From Saprospiraceae bacterium (GTDB taxonomy: Bacteria > Bacteroidota > Bacteroidia > Chitinophagales > Saprospiraceae), in assembly GCA_016710625.1 (NCBI GenBank), contig JADJVK010000015.1:1-64000 (forward strand): 64,000 nucleotides of DNA, in the 5' to 3' direction. The position numbers were made by a program, and so were the translations under genes. The notes beneath the pieces were generated by a model. It saw only the letters and a program-made list of their open reading frames with translations. It searched no databases and had not been told where the DNA came from. Below, piece by piece: positions 1-9,748 of this stretch; the stretch's first letter is position 1; every line of letters starts with the position of its first letter.

Positions 1-456
1 AAAATGTTTGCGGTATGCATTCGTTATACTAGTTCTTTGGAAGATGCTGAGGATGTATTACAAGATGGGTTTGTTAGAGTTTTTAATTATATTCATTCTT
101 ACAGAAATGACGGATCTTTAGAAGGCTGGGTAAGAAGAGTTATTGTAAATGTGGCTTTGAGACATTATCAAAAATCAAAAACACATCAAGAAATTTCTTA
201 TCAAGATTATCATTCTGACTTAACTGTTATGCCAGACGTAATAAGTCAGTTGTCCGAACAAGATTTGTTATCGATAATTAATACATTACCCGAAGGTTAT
301 AAAATCGTTTTTAACCTTTATGCTATAGAGGGTTTTAGTCATGCAGAAATTGGAGAAATGCTTGGTATTCAAGAAAGTACAAGCCGTTCCCAACTGACTA
401 AAGCTAGGAAATTATTAAATGAAAAAATTAGAAAAATTTACAAAATCGCTATATGA
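1..456 (+). CDS. ECF-type RNA polymerase sigma-70 factor (5' end outside window)
   Basis: Sigma factor of the extracytoplasmic-function group, which directs RNA polymerase to a small regulon. The visible 151 codons begin inside region 2: the stretch with AEDVLQDGFVRVF is the conserved core-binding and -10 helix. The C-terminal half (LPEGYKIVFNLYAIEGFSHAEIGEMLG) is the region 4 helix-turn-helix. The ATG at base 4 matches a conserved internal Met in related proteins (KMFAVC...RYT), so the true start is probably left of the window. Its stop overlaps the start of the next gene by 4 bases (ATGA), which suggests translational coupling. A sigma factor coupled to a membrane-anchored protein is a common Bacteroidota arrangement. 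Confidence 0.85.
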   Translation, partial: KMFAVCIRYTSSLEDAEDVLQDGFVRVFNYIHSYRNDGSLEGWVRRVIVNVALRHYQKSKTHQEISYQDYHSDLTVMPDVISQLSEQDLLSIINTLPEGYKIVFNLYAIEGFSHAEIGEMLGIQESTSRSQLTKARKLLNEKIRKIYKIAI

Positions 457-1965
457 ATACTTTTAATCCATTGGATGATCATTATAAAAAGAAATTTGAG
501 AATTGGTCTGTTCAGCCTAGAGCAGATATGTGGGCAGATATTCAGAAAAAAATGGAAGAAGAAAATAATGAAAAACCTTTACCAATTTGGTACAACAATA
601 GATTTGGCTTGATTTTATTAGGATTTATAGGAATTGGGTTACTTTCTTTTGCTTATATCAATTTAAACAAAAATAATCAGGACAAAAACCTAGTTATTCA
701 AACTTCCAATAATTTAGTTCCTGAAAATCCTACTGTTGTTTCTACTGTAAATACTTATAGTGAAAATGAAAATAAGAATATTATTATAAATAATTCATCA
801 AACAAAAATGTCCTAAATATTGAAGAAGAAGAAAATAATAGTTCGAAAGGTGAAAATTTAACAACTTTTACTGAAAACAATACTCATTCTAACAAATTGA
901 TTATCAAAAGAAAATCAAATTCGAATTTAAAAATTATAAATACTAGTTTGAAACAAAAAGTGGTTGAAACAAATGTAAATAATGAACAATTAAAAACTCA
1001 AAATTATAAAAACAACCAAAAAGATTTTGCTCTTTTAGATAATACTAAATTAGAAGAATCAGCAAATCAAGCCGTTTCGATTGATAATCAAATTACAGAA
1101 GTTAATACTAATTATATCACTAGTAAATTAATTTCAAGCTTAAATAAGTCTCAAAGTTACTTACAAAGCAAAGATTACCAATTAGATATGAATCAACTTC
1201 CTTTAGCAAGAAAGTTTAAATTCAAAACCGATAAAAGATGTTATGGCGATGAAACTCCAGATCATAGTTTGAAAGGAGAAATTTATTTCAATGGAGGTTT
1301 CACAAATAATAAATTTGGTTCAAAAGATGGAGATCAAACTACATTTATTCAAAACAGAGAATTTTCTGAAACTGGAAAAAATGAATATTGGTTATGGTGG
1401 AAGATTAATTTATACATACAAAAGAGCTTTTAATAAAAGCAGGGATGATTATTATCAAATCAATTCAAAGTTTATCCATAAAAATCCTGGGACAAGAATT
1501 ATCACAATCATCGACACTATACAAACAGATGCTGGACCGAAAGTCATCACACTACTTCTTACGAAAATGGTTATAATGTGAGTCAAGTATCCAATAAGTA
1601 TAAATTTATAGATATTCCTATTACTTTGGGTTATCAGAAAAGATTTTCAAATTTTTTTAATTCAAGTTAATGCTGGAGTTTCGTTGAATTTGACGTTTAT
1701 CCAAGAGGGAAAAATATTAAATAATTTAAATTCACCAATTTCTATTGATAGATTTGATCCCAAAAAAGCAGATGTATATAAAGCGAATGCAGGAATTTCA
1801 TTGATTGCAAGTTTGCAATTACAAATGCCAATATCAAAAACAAACTACGTATTTATCGAACCTAATTTTAGATATGTCTTAAATGATGTAACGACATCTG
1901 GTTATCAATTGAGTCAAAAAATGTCCATGGTAGGTTCTCAAATAGGAATTGGATTTAAACTATAA
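453..1965 (+). pseudogene. Membrane-anchored outer-membrane beta-barrel-like protein, frameshifted
   Basis: The gene begins at ATG 453, overlapping the sigma factor stop. It encodes a charged N-terminus (about 50 residues), one membrane segment near residues 53-70 (GLILLGFIGIGLLSFAYI), then a long Asn/Lys/Ser-rich linker. The distal part resembles an outer-membrane beta-barrel (YGGRLIYTYKRAF, YKFIDIPITLGYQ, PNFRYVLNDVTTSGYQ). The reading frame is lost three times, near 1385, near 1530-1560 and in a T-run near 1650, and the C-terminal part resumes at 1684-1965. The layout (sigma factor, then an anchored protein with a barrel-like C-terminus) recalls anti-sigma or sigma-regulated envelope proteins, but the function is inference. 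The breaks may be genuine or consensus errors. Confidence 0.6.
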
Positions 1966-1968
1966 TTC

Positions 1969-2940
1969 ATGTACAAATACTATATTTTTATATTTATATT
2001 GAGCTATATATCATGTGGTTATGATCAGTATTTTTTCGAAGCAAGCCCAGCTAATCCAAGTGAGAAAATACAATCATTATTAGATGGTTTAGGTCAAGAA
2101 GCAATTACTCAATCTTTTTTAAGAAACCTTCAAGATACAATCACTTTAAAATCAGGATTTAGGATAATTACTGAGCCGAATGATATTTGTGACCAATCGG
2201 GTAAGCTACTCAATTCAGGCACCAAACCACTGTATTGCAACGAATTAGATGTAAAAGTTACAGAAATCAAAAAGAAAGGGGAATTAATAATACACCACTT
2301 GTTTACCAAGACCAATTCAGATGAAATTTTGAATTACGAAAAAATCGTGAAGTTGAATATCATTTGCGATTATACACCACTTTTTGTTTCTGCGAATCAA
2401 TTTGTACTGCTACAATCACCAACTACCAATTTTGTCAATAATTTTAATTTGTATTATGGAACCTCAAATAAAATTAATAGAAACATAGAAATCGGTAGAG
2501 GTATAGATAGTACAAACAATGCAGATAAAGCTATTTTGTCATCTTGGCCCATCGGAAATAGTAATGTTGTTGATGGTTATCAATTTTCAAGTAGAAGACT
2601 TGGTTGGTTAATTCTTGCACAGCCATTGGCAAGTACTAACCCGAAAGATATGCTTAAAATAAAGGTTTCAGGCGGAAGAGATGATGCAAATACTCGAGTA
2701 TTTGCAGTCTTTAATAATTCAAATACTGTAATTGAGTGTCAATATAATAAGGACGAAAAGTATTTTTATCATAATAATATTCCAATTAATACGGATATGA
2801 AAATACTTAGTATTGCAAGTGTAAATAATACTTGGGAATTAGGTAAAACTAATACGACTTTTGATGCTCAAAATCCAATAAATGTTGAAATGAAGCCAAC
2901 TACTGTTCAAGAAATCAATGATAGCATATATGGCTTATAA
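1969..2940 (+). CDS. Putative lipoprotein of unknown function
   Basis: A 323-residue protein starting 3 bases after the preceding gene. The N-terminus is a short hydrophobic segment ending in SYISCG, a plausible lipobox with the lipidated Cys near residue 16. No catalytic motif is recognised. The first half (GFRIITEPNDICDQSGKLL, then V-T-E-I strands) has the feel of the ZU5-like or beta-sandwich lipoproteins common in this group, but I cannot assign a family. It may be co-transcribed with the sigma factor and membrane protein upstream, as the spacing is very tight. Its last codons overlap the start of the next gene. Confidence 0.6.
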   Translation: MYKYYIFIFILSYISCGYDQYFFEASPANPSEKIQSLLDGLGQEAITQSFLRNLQDTITLKSGFRIITEPNDICDQSGKLLNSGTKPLYCNELDVKVTEIKKKGELIIHHLFTKTNSDEILNYEKIVKLNIICDYTPLFVSANQFVLLQSPTTNFVNNFNLYYGTSNKINRNIEIGRGIDSTNNADKAILSSWPIGNSNVVDGYQFSSRRLGWLILAQPLASTNPKDMLKIKVSGGRDDANTRVFAVFNNSNTVIECQYNKDEKYFYHNNIPINTDMKILSIASVNNTWELGKTNTTFDAQNPINVEMKPTTVQEINDSIYGL

Positions 2941-3283
2941 TGAATCAATTGCAACAATAATATCCGACAAACTGAATCAAAAAGGCGTAGAGTTTTACGA
3001 AAAAAAGATGTTCGGTGGCATCGCATTTATGATTGCAGAAAAAATGTGTATTGGTGTCTCTAAAAATTACATAATGCTTAGAGTTTTAAATGAGAAATTT
3101 GAAGCTCAATTTGCAAAAACTGGCGTAAAACCCATGGACTTTACAGGAAAACCAATGGGAGGATTCTTATTTATTGAGGAATCAGGTTATGAAAAAGACA
3201 GTGATATAGATTATTGGATAGATTTAGCTATTGAATTTGCAAAATTCGGTGTCGTAAAATCAAAAGCTAAAAAAAGCAAATAA
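2930..3283 (+). CDS. TfoX N-terminal domain protein
   Basis: A small cytoplasmic protein (117 residues from the start chosen) matching the TfoX/Sxy N-terminal domain: the KMFGGIAFMI segment, then MCIGVSKNYIMLRV, and the GKPMGGFLFIEE stretch late in the domain. The family includes competence regulators, but stand-alone N-terminal domains in Bacteroidota have no established role. An ATG at 2918 is in frame; I prefer ATG 2930 (MAYNES) because homologues start close to this residue. It overlaps the end of the lipoprotein gene by 11 bases. The C-terminus is a basic tail (KSKAKKSK). Confidence 0.8.
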   Translation: MAYNESIATIISDKLNQKGVEFYEKKMFGGIAFMIAEKMCIGVSKNYIMLRVLNEKFEAQFAKTGVKPMDFTGKPMGGFLFIEESGYEKDSDIDYWIDLAIEFAKFGVVKSKAKKSK

Positions 3284-3294
3284 TAAAAATCCTT

Positions 3295-4314
3295 TTATTT
3301 AATACCTTTTGCGTTTAACATTTGAATATATTTTGCAACATTCAAGTTGTGTCCAGTCAGATTTTCTGCAAATGCATGAGTACCTGAATCATCAGCTTTA
3401 GCACAAAAATATAGATAATTATGTGGAGCACGATTCAAAACTGCGTCAATACTTGAGGCAGAAGCAATGCTAATTGGTCCTGGAGGAAGTCCATTGTACA
3501 TATATGTATTAAATGGAGAATCAAAACTCAAATGATAGTTTGTAACTCTTTTCGTTTCAAAATCTTTTGAAGCAAATACACAAGTTGGATCAGCTTGCAA
3601 TTTCATATTAATATTCAATCTATTCAAATATACTCCAGCTATAGTAGGTCTCTCTTCTTTGTTTTGACTTTCCTTTTCAACGATTGAAGCTAAAGCATAT
3701 ACTTGTTTAGGCGTCATGTTCATATTCTTTGCTTTTGATAGGCGGTCATTTTTCTCCCAAAATGATTTTGATTCCGCTAACATTCTTGTAACAAACTTTT
3801 CAGGAGTTATATTCCAAAACATTTCATAAGTGTCAGGAATAAAAATACTCATCAACTCATCTCTAGAATACCCAATACTGTCTAAAAACTGTTGATTATT
3901 AAACACTTGCAATAATTTCAAAGAGTCGCTTTCCAAAACTTTCCCAGCTTTTCCAGCAATATCTTCTAACAATCTTTCATAATTTAAAACAACTTTAACG
4001 GGTGACTGCTCCCCTGCCCTTAGGTGCTTGATCAAATCATAATTGCTCCATCCTTCTTTTACTTTGAATCTACCTGCTCTCATGGATGGCTTTGCATATT
4101 TCATTCTATTAGCAAGTGATCTGAAGGAATCTTCATCAATAATTATCCCTTTATCAACCAAAATTTTTACAACTTCATCAAAATTTGATCCAGTAGGAAT
4201 ATTTACATAAGGATCCGTTAAATTAGAATTAACGTTGCTTCCAAAATATTTATTCCCAAAGTATGCTGCTAGAACAGCACCTACTATTCCAATAATAATT
4301 ATTACTTTTTTCAC
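3295..4314 (-). CDS. mltG: Endolytic murein transglycosylase MltG (YceG-like)
   Basis: Membrane-anchored enzyme that cleaves nascent peptidoglycan strands and so limits glycan length. The 339-residue protein has an N-terminal membrane anchor (residues about 4-22), a LysM-like region, and the YceG core with the catalytic-glutamate motif ASIVEKESQ near residue 215, followed by IAGVYLNRL, MKLQADPT and the late GLPPGPI motif. Length and motif order fit the family. It lies 17 bases downstream of panB on the same strand and is probably co-transcribed with it, although the functions are unrelated. Confidence 0.93.
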   Translation of the reverse strand: MKKVIIIIGIVGAVLAAYFGNKYFGSNVNSNLTDPYVNIPTGSNFDEVVKILVDKGIIIDEDSFRSLANRMKYAKPSMRAGRFKVKEGWSNYDLIKHLRAGEQSPVKVVLNYERLLEDIAGKAGKVLESDSLKLLQVFNNQQFLDSIGYSRDELMSIFIPDTYEMFWNITPEKFVTRMLAESKSFWEKNDRLSKAKNMNMTPKQVYALASIVEKESQNKEERPTIAGVYLNRLNINMKLQADPTCVFASKDFETKRVTNYHLSFDSPFNTYMYNGLPPGPISIASASSIDAVLNRAPHNYLYFCAKADDSGTHAFAENLTGHNLNVAKYIQMLNAKGIK

Positions 4315-4331
4315 AAACCTTAATTTTAAAA

Positions 4332-5147
4332 TTAATACGATTCTTTATCTGTTGGAAATGAATTAGATTTTACGTCACCAATATAGGACTCAACTGCAAC
4401 TTTGATATCATCAAAAAGATTCATATATCTTCTTAAAAATCTAGGTTGGAAATCTTTTGTTATTCCTAATAAATCATGGGTAACTAATACTTGTCCGTCA
4501 GTATGCGGACCTGCACCAATTCCAATAGTCGGAATTTCAATAGATTCAGATACAACTTTTGCTAATGAAGATGGAATTTTCTCTAAAACCAAAGAAAAAC
4601 AGCCAATTTGATCTAAAAATTTAGCATCCTCCAATAGTTTATTTGCTTCCAATTCTTCTTTTGCTCTAACTGTATAAGTTCCAAATTTATAAATAGATTG
4701 AGGAGTCAATCCTAAGTGACCCATTACTGGAATACCCGCAGATAAAATCCTTTTTATGGACTCTTCAATTTCAGAGCCACCTTCCATTTTTATAGCATGA
4801 GCACCAGATTCTTTCATGATTCTTATGGCAGATTTTAATGCCAAAGTAGAATTTCCCTGATATGAACCAAAAGGCATATCTACAACAACAAATGTTCTTT
4901 TTATCGCCCTAACTACGGATTGGGCATGATAAATCATTTGATCCAAAGTGATGGGCAAAGTGGTTTCATGCCCTGCCATAACATTTGAAGCAGAATCACC
5001 CACCAATATGATATCAATGCCAGCCTCATCAAGAATTTTAGCCATTGAAAAATCGTAGCCTGTAAGCATCGTGATTTTTTCCCCATTAGTTTTCATTGCT
5101 TGAATAACATGAGTGGTTATTCGTTTTACTTCTTTATGGACTGACAT
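4332..5147 (-). CDS. panB: 3-methyl-2-oxobutanoate hydroxymethyltransferase
   Basis: First step of pantothenate (coenzyme A) synthesis: transfers a hydroxymethyl group from 5,10-methylenetetrahydrofolate to alpha-ketoisovalerate. The 271 residues cover the whole TIM-barrel family. Visible motifs are [13 protein letters not shown] at the N-terminus, [18 protein letters not shown] (metal-binding Asp), [24 protein letters not shown], the catalytic-Glu segment LVLEKIPS, and IPTIGIGAG. First gene of a panB-mltG unit. A TATTTTTG promoter element sits at 5166-5174. Confidence 0.96.
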   Translation of the reverse strand: MSVHKEVKRITTHVIQAMKTNGEKITMLTGYDFSMAKILDEAGIDIILVGDSASNVMAGHETTLPITLDQMIYHAQSVVRAIKRTFVVVDMPFGSYQGNSTLALKSAIRIMKESGAHAIKMEGGSEIEESIKRILSAGIPVMGHLGLTPQSIYKFGTYTVRAKEELEANKLLEDAKFLDQIGCFSLVLEKIPSSLAKVVSESIEIPTIGIGAGPHTDGQVLVTHDLLGITKDFQPRFLRRYMNLFDDIKVAVESYIGDVKSNSFPTDKESY

Positions 5148-5165
5148 TTTGATTGATTTATGTTT

Positions 5166-5174
5166 GCAAAAATA
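5166..5174 (-). promoter_or_regulatory. Putative promoter of panB-mltG
   Basis: On the minus strand TATTTTTGC fits the Bacteroidota -7 element TAnnTTTG. A TTTG about 21 bases upstream can serve as the -33 element. It lies 19 bases before the panB start. No other gene on this strand lies between. Confidence 0.55.
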
Positions 5175-5342
5175 ATTGAATAATTAAATTAGAAACAAAA
5201 AAAATAGAATTAATATCCAAATTAACATAACTAATTTTCAATTTCATAGAATTAATATAGAATATCGTCTATTAATTGTTGTTTTTGAAATTAGAATATC
5301 TGTAATATTGTTTAGAATTCGATTTATGGCAAAAAGAATAAT

Positions 5343-5350
5343 TATCTTTG
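5343..5350 (+). promoter_or_regulatory. Putative promoter of the thioesterase / M50 peptidase pair
   Basis: TATCTTTG fits the Bacteroidota TAnnTTTG -7 consensus and lies 20 bases upstream of the ATG at 5370. No well-spaced -33 TTG is evident. The 220-base gap between the divergent panB and this gene holds nothing else I recognise. Confidence 0.5.
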
Positions 5351-5369
5351 ACCTAAATTTAATAAAAAT

Positions 5370-5900
5370 ATGTCTAAAGTAATTGTAGAAAAGAAAGTAT
5401 CTGAATCTAGAACAACCATGACCGAAATGGTAATGCCAAATGATACGAATCCAATGGGAAATCTTATGGGCGGCAATCTTTTAAGATGGATGGATATCGT
5501 TGCAAGTATTTGTGCTGGAAAGCATTGTGAAGCTCATGTTGTTACTGCTTCAGTAGATCATGTTTCGTTCAAACTACCCATACATCTTGGAGAAATCGTT
5601 ACTTTAGAGGCATGTGTGACCAGAGCATTTAATACTTCAGTAGAAATATTTGTTGAGGTTTTTACTGCTGATATCAAAGGTAAAAATCCTAAAAGGTGCA
5701 ATCATTCCTATTATACTTTTGTAGGTTTGGAAGATAAAACATTAAAACCGATAGAAGTGCCACAAGTAATTCCTTTGTCAAACGAAGAACAGAATTTGTT
5801 TGATGGTGCATTAAAAAGGAGGGAATTAAGATTAATTTTAAGTGGCAGATTGAAACCTGAAGATTCACAATCTATAAAATCATTATTTATCGAAAATTAA
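5370..5900 (+). CDS. Acyl-CoA thioesterase, hotdog fold (YciA-like)
   Basis: Cytoplasmic thioesterase that hydrolyses acyl-CoA. The hotdog core is visible in 176 residues: MVMPNDTNPMGNLMGG at the N-terminus (the Asn/Asp and Gly-rich segment typical of YciA/ACOT proteins), LLRWMDIVASICAGKH (long hotdog helix), VTASVDHVSFKLPIHLGE, then strands ending in SYYTFVGL. The C-terminal 40 residues are an extra, poorly conserved extension. The next gene starts 7 bases after the stop, so the two are probably co-transcribed. Confidence 0.88.
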   Translation: MSKVIVEKKVSESRTTMTEMVMPNDTNPMGNLMGGNLLRWMDIVASICAGKHCEAHVVTASVDHVSFKLPIHLGEIVTLEACVTRAFNTSVEIFVEVFTADIKGKNPKRCNHSYYTFVGLEDKTLKPIEVPQVIPLSNEEQNLFDGALKRRELRLILSGRLKPEDSQSIKSLFIEN

Positions 5901-5906
5901 TATAAT

Positions 5907-6581
5907 ATGGATAAAAATAGTATAATTAGGATTAGCATTGCATTAGGCATTTTTGTGGTAATCCAATTGGTGGGTGGCACTTTAGCAAAAGTTCTACTTT
6001 ATCCAATTACTATTTTAGTAACTGCTTTGCATGAGTTAGGTCATGCTCTTGGTGCCATCTTAACAGGTGGCAGTGTAAATTCCTTGAGAATCAATGAAGA
6101 TGGAAGCGGACAATGTGCTTCGCAAGGTGGTGTAGCTTCCATAATCTTAATGGGTGGTTATATCGGAAGTGCTATTTTTGGAAATTTATTATTTTATTTA
6201 GGTGTTAAAAGGCATTGGTTAGATTCAATTATTCTTACAATTTTTGCTGTTTTATTATCCATTGCTGCTATATTTTGGTATGACAATTTACTTTCTTCTA
6301 TACTTTTAATTGCCATTGCTGTAGGATTAATTTACATTAGAAATACCGTTTACAAACATGAAATTTTAATCTTTATTGGAATTGCTTCCATTTGGCATAT
6401 CATTAAGGATTTCAATGTTGGTCCATCATCAGATTTAGAAATGTATGCAAAAACGATTGGAATATTCTCCTCTACAGTTTGGAAATATGTTTGGTTATTG
6501 ATTGTTATCAGTTTGACTGCCTTAAATTTCAAATGGATTTTGCAAAAAAAAACTTTAAAATCAAACCAACCACCAAAGTAA
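5907..6581 (+). CDS. M50-family membrane metallopeptidase-like protein
   Basis: Polytopic membrane protein of 224 residues with the zinc-binding motif HELGH at about residues 47-51, the family signature of site-2-protease-like M50 enzymes (the M50B branch of unknown substrate). At least five further hydrophobic segments follow, among them GVASIILMGGYIGSAIFGNL and SSILLIAIAVGLIYI. An Asp-containing second metal motif (NPDG/LDG type) is not obvious; the DLEMYAKTIG region could contribute. Immediate downstream partner of the thioesterase gene. Substrate unknown. Confidence 0.8.
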   Translation: MDKNSIIRISIALGIFVVIQLVGGTLAKVLLYPITILVTALHELGHALGAILTGGSVNSLRINEDGSGQCASQGGVASIILMGGYIGSAIFGNLLFYLGVKRHWLDSIILTIFAVLLSIAAIFWYDNLLSSILLIAIAVGLIYIRNTVYKHEILIFIGIASIWHIIKDFNVGPSSDLEMYAKTIGIFSSTVWKYVWLLIVISLTALNFKWILQKKTLKSNQPPK

Positions 6582-6629
6582 AAAGAAAAGTTACGAAGAA
6601 AAAAAGTGCTTAAGTTTTAAAAAATATAT

Positions 6630-6637
6630 TATATTTG
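6630..6637 (+). promoter_or_regulatory. Putative promoter of the Uma2 gene
   Basis: TATATTTG matches the TAnnTTTG -7 consensus and ends 19 bases upstream of the ATG at 6657. I see no clear -33 element in the A-rich sequence before it. Confidence 0.45.
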
Positions 6638-6656
6638 TATCACTAAAACATTTATT

Positions 6657-7259
6657 ATGAGTGACTTATCAGAAAACAATAGAGTTGAAGATCCAATGGC
6701 TGCCTATGGCGATGATTATACTTATGAAGATTATTTGAAATTCGACTTTGATTATTATGTAGAATTAATTAAAGGGAAGATATTCAAAATGTCTCCATCT
6801 CCAAACACTCGACATCAAATGTCCTTAATGGAGTTGTCTGGTAAATTCTATAATCATTTCAAAGGAAAACCATGTCAGGTTTTCTTTGCTCCTTATGATG
6901 TTATTTTACCTGTTACAAATAAAAAAGGAAAACCTAATACTGTAGTTGAGCCCGATTTATGTGTAATTTGTGATGTAAGTATAATTCAAGATAAAGGCTG
7001 TTTCGGTGTTCCAGATTTTTTGATTGAAATTATCTCACCTCATACAACAAGAAAAGATATTAAAATAAAATTTGATTTATATCAAGAAGTAAAAGTGAAA
7101 GAATATTGGGTAATTTATCCAGACGAGAAGTCGATAGAAATGTATATTTTAAATCAAGATAAATTTGAATTAAAGGAAGTTTTTATAAAGACTGGAACCA
7201 TTTCTCCACATATATTTCCAGAATTTTCATTTGAGGTTGCAGAAATATTCGATTATTAA
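6657..7259 (+). CDS. Uma2-family (DUF820) putative endonuclease
   Basis: A 200-residue protein of the Uma2/DUF820 family, which carries a PD-(D/E)XK nuclease fold and is abundant in cyanobacteria and environmental Bacteroidota. Key motifs are YVELIKGKIFKMSPSP, the metal-binding stretch VVEPDLCVICD, FLIEIISPHTTRKDIKIKF (E and K of the active site) and KEYWVIYPDEKSIEMY. The biological role of the family is not established. It is a single gene with its own promoter, and its stop overlaps the convergent PLP-enzyme gene by 4 bases. Confidence 0.85.
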   Translation: MSDLSENNRVEDPMAAYGDDYTYEDYLKFDFDYYVELIKGKIFKMSPSPNTRHQMSLMELSGKFYNHFKGKPCQVFFAPYDVILPVTNKKGKPNTVVEPDLCVICDVSIIQDKGCFGVPDFLIEIISPHTTRKDIKIKFDLYQEVKVKEYWVIYPDEKSIEMYILNQDKFELKEVFIKTGTISPHIFPEFSFEVAEIFDY

Positions 7260-8434
7260 ATGAAAGACAATGCTTGTTCAATATCTTGAATTAAAATATT
7301 TGGGTCTTCTAATCCGATATAAAATCGAATAAATGAAACGGGTAAATGTGAATTTTCTTTACCTGGTATATTGTAAAAACCACAGGTTGGCATCATCAAT
7401 GACTCATGACCACCCCAGGAAACAGCAATTAAAAAATATTTGAGAGCATGAACAAATTGTTCCATTTTAAGAATATCATCACAATCAAATTCAACTGAAA
7501 ACAAACCACCAGAACCTGACATTTGTTTTTTTGCTAATTGATATTGTGGATGAGTATTTGAAAAAGGATAATATATTTTTCTAACTTTTGGATGATTGCT
7601 TAACCAATTTACAATTTTTTCTGTTGAAGAAGAGGAACGTTCCAATCTAATTGGCAAGGTACGTAAACCTCTGATAACCAATGCTGCATCATGTGGAGAG
7701 ATTATTCCTCCAAATGCCATGAATTCATTTTCAAATATCGAATTAATTATTTCTTGGGAACTACATATAGCACCTGCCATTACATCACTATGCCCATTCA
7801 AATATTTTGTAACGGAATGAATAACAATATCAATTCCCATTTCAATAGGTCTTTGGTAAATCGGAGAGCAATAACTATTATCAATTGCCGTGACTATATT
7901 ATATTTCTTTGCCAATTTAGCACATCCCTCTAAATCTTGAAGATCTAAAACCAAAGTATTTGGGCTTTCTAAATACAATAATTTAGTATTGGGTTGAATA
8001 GCATTTTCAATTGCAACTAATGATTTACCATCAACAAAAGTGGCACTAATATTAAATTTAGGAAAATATTTAGTCAATAAAAAATATGCCCAGCTGTATG
8101 GAGATTCCACACAGATTACATGATCGCCAGACTTTAATTGGCTCATCATGGCTGCAGCAACAGCAGCAATACCGCTACCGAATATCAAAGCATCGTCAGC
8201 ATTTTCTAAAGCTGCAATTTTCTTTCTTAAAATTTCAACTGTCGGATTGTTTCCTCTGGAATAAAGGTGTGTTTTCATTTCATTAGAAAAGGCTTTCCGC
8301 ATTGTGGGAATATCCTTTAATGAAAAATTACTGGATTGAATAATTGGGGGAGCAACTGCGTTATAGTAGTTTTCTCTTTCCTCCCCTAAGTGATTCAAAA
8401 TGAAATCGATATCTATTTTTACTTTGTTTTCCAA
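7256..8434 (-). CDS. PLP-dependent trans-sulfuration-family enzyme (cystathionine synthase/lyase type)
   Basis: A 392-residue cytoplasmic enzyme of the Cys/Met metabolism PLP family. The N-terminal part has YSRGNNPTVEILRKKIAALE, followed by the cofactor-phosphate segment GSGIAAVAAAM. AIDNSYCSPIYQRP carries the PLP-binding Asp, and SVTKYLNGHSDVMAGAI has the Schiff-base Lys near residue 205. The C-terminal RFYIGLEDPNILIQDIEQAL is characteristic. I cannot say from motifs alone whether it is a cystathionine gamma-synthase, a beta-lyase or a methionine gamma-lyase. Last gene of the pepA-ribH-maf-tyrS series, 12 bases after tyrS. Confidence 0.88.
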   Translation of the reverse strand: MENKVKIDIDFILNHLGEERENYYNAVAPPIIQSSNFSLKDIPTMRKAFSNEMKTHLYSRGNNPTVEILRKKIAALENADDALIFGSGIAAVAAAMMSQLKSGDHVICVESPYSWAYFLLTKYFPKFNISATFVDGKSLVAIENAIQPNTKLLYLESPNTLVLDLQDLEGCAKLAKKYNIVTAIDNSYCSPIYQRPIEMGIDIVIHSVTKYLNGHSDVMAGAICSSQEIINSIFENEFMAFGGIISPHDAALVIRGLRTLPIRLERSSSSTEKIVNWLSNHPKVRKIYYPFSNTHPQYQLAKKQMSGSGGLFSVEFDCDDILKMEQFVHALKYFLIAVSWGGHESLMMPTCGFYNIPGKENSHLPVSFIRFYIGLEDPNILIQDIEQALSFI

Positions 8435-8446
8435 TATTATTATAAA

Positions 8447-9739
8447 TTAAACAACCTTTACTATTATTTTATTTTTTTTGCCATTTTCAACAAATAAAAA
8501 TTTGCCACACAATAAATCCGAAGGTTTCACTTCGTGTTTTTCATCTGTGATTTTTATTTTATTAATGGAAATCGAATTTCCTTTAATTGCATTTCTAGCT
8601 TCACTTTTAGATTTTAATATTGAAGTGAAAGTTGCTAATAATTCAATTATTGGGCATTGTTCATTGAAATCTTCCTTTTTAATTTCAAAAAATGGAACTT
8701 CATTTGAAATTATGTTCATCATTGATTCATCAAAGCCAAGTAAAGAAGTTGCATCTAGGTTGCCAAAAAGCACTTCACTCACCTTCAAAACATTATTATA
8801 ATCTTGCTCAGAATGAACTCTAATGGTAATATCTTTAGCTAAAGTTTTTTGCAAAAGTCTTTCATGAGGAGCCAATTTATGTTGCTCAATGAGCTCATCA
8901 ATCGTTGTTTTATCCAATAAAGTAAAAATCTTAATATAATTTTCTACATCTGCATCAGACGAATTAAGCCAAAATTGGTAAAATTGATAAGGTGAAGTTC
9001 GCTTTGCATCCAACCACACATTTCCAGATTCTGTCTTACCAAATTTGGTACCATCCGCTTTCTTAATTAAAGGTGTGGTTAAAGCAAATGCCTCCCCACC
9101 TTCCTTTTTTCGAATTAATTCTGTTCCAGTTGTAATATTGCCCCATTGGTCAGAGCCACCCATTTGTAATTTAATCCCATTATTTTTCCAAAGATAAAAG
9201 AAGTCATACCCTTGAATCAATTGATAGGTAAATTCGGTGAAAGACATTCCTTCTCCAGTCTCTTTATCTAGTCTGTTTTTTACGGAATCTTTTGCCATCA
9301 TATAATTGACAGTCAAATACTTACCCACTTCTCTTATAAAATCCAAGAAGTTGAAATCCTTAAACCAATCGTAGTTATTGACAATTTCTGCACTATTCTC
9401 CCCATTATCGAAGTTCAAAAACTTTTCTAATTGTTTCCTTTGGCAATCAATATTATATTGTAAAGTATCTACTGATAATAAATTTCTTTCTTGTGATTTA
9501 CCTGAAGGATCCCCTACCATTCCAGTAGCACCACCTACCAATGCAATTGGTTTATGTCCACATTGTTGAAAATGAAGTAAGGTCATCACTTGAACCAAAT
9601 TTCCAATTCCTAAAGAATCAGCTGTTGGATCAAAACCGATATAGCCTTTCACCATTTCTTTCATCAATAATTCCTCAGTTCCAGGCATTGCATCATGCAA
9701 CATGCCCCTCCATCTCAATTCTTCAATAAAATTTTTCAT
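8447..9739 (-). CDS. tyrS: Tyrosyl-tRNA synthetase
   Basis: Class I aminoacyl-tRNA synthetase that charges tRNA-Tyr. The 430 residues give the full bacterial TyrRS. The HIGH-equivalent segment is GFDPTADSLGIGNLV (residues about 33-47), QLMQGSDQW is represented by LQMGGSDQWGNI, and the KMSKS-type loop is KFGKTESGNVWLD near residue 228. The C-terminal S4-like RNA-binding domain ends with GKFLFVENGKKN. It sits in a compact operon, 9 bases after maf. Confidence 0.97.
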   Translation of the reverse strand: MKNFIEELRWRGMLHDAMPGTEELLMKEMVKGYIGFDPTADSLGIGNLVQVMTLLHFQQCGHKPIALVGGATGMVGDPSGKSQERNLLSVDTLQYNIDCQRKQLEKFLNFDNGENSAEIVNNYDWFKDFNFLDFIREVGKYLTVNYMMAKDSVKNRLDKETGEGMSFTEFTYQLIQGYDFFYLWKNNGIKLQMGGSDQWGNITTGTELIRKKEGGEAFALTTPLIKKADGTKFGKTESGNVWLDAKRTSPYQFYQFWLNSSDADVENYIKIFTLLDKTTIDELIEQHKLAPHERLLQKTLAKDITIRVHSEQDYNNVLKVSEVLFGNLDATSLLGFDESMMNIISNEVPFFEIKKEDFNEQCPIIELLATFTSILKSKSEARNAIKGNSISINKIKITDEKHEVKPSDLLCGKFLFVENGKKNKIIVKVV

Positions 9740-9748
9740 AAAAATTGC

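Noticed and set aside
5907..6581. Thioesterase-M50 pair as a defence or signalling module
   Set aside because: Only the spacing suggests a link; there is no supporting motif or nearby sensor.
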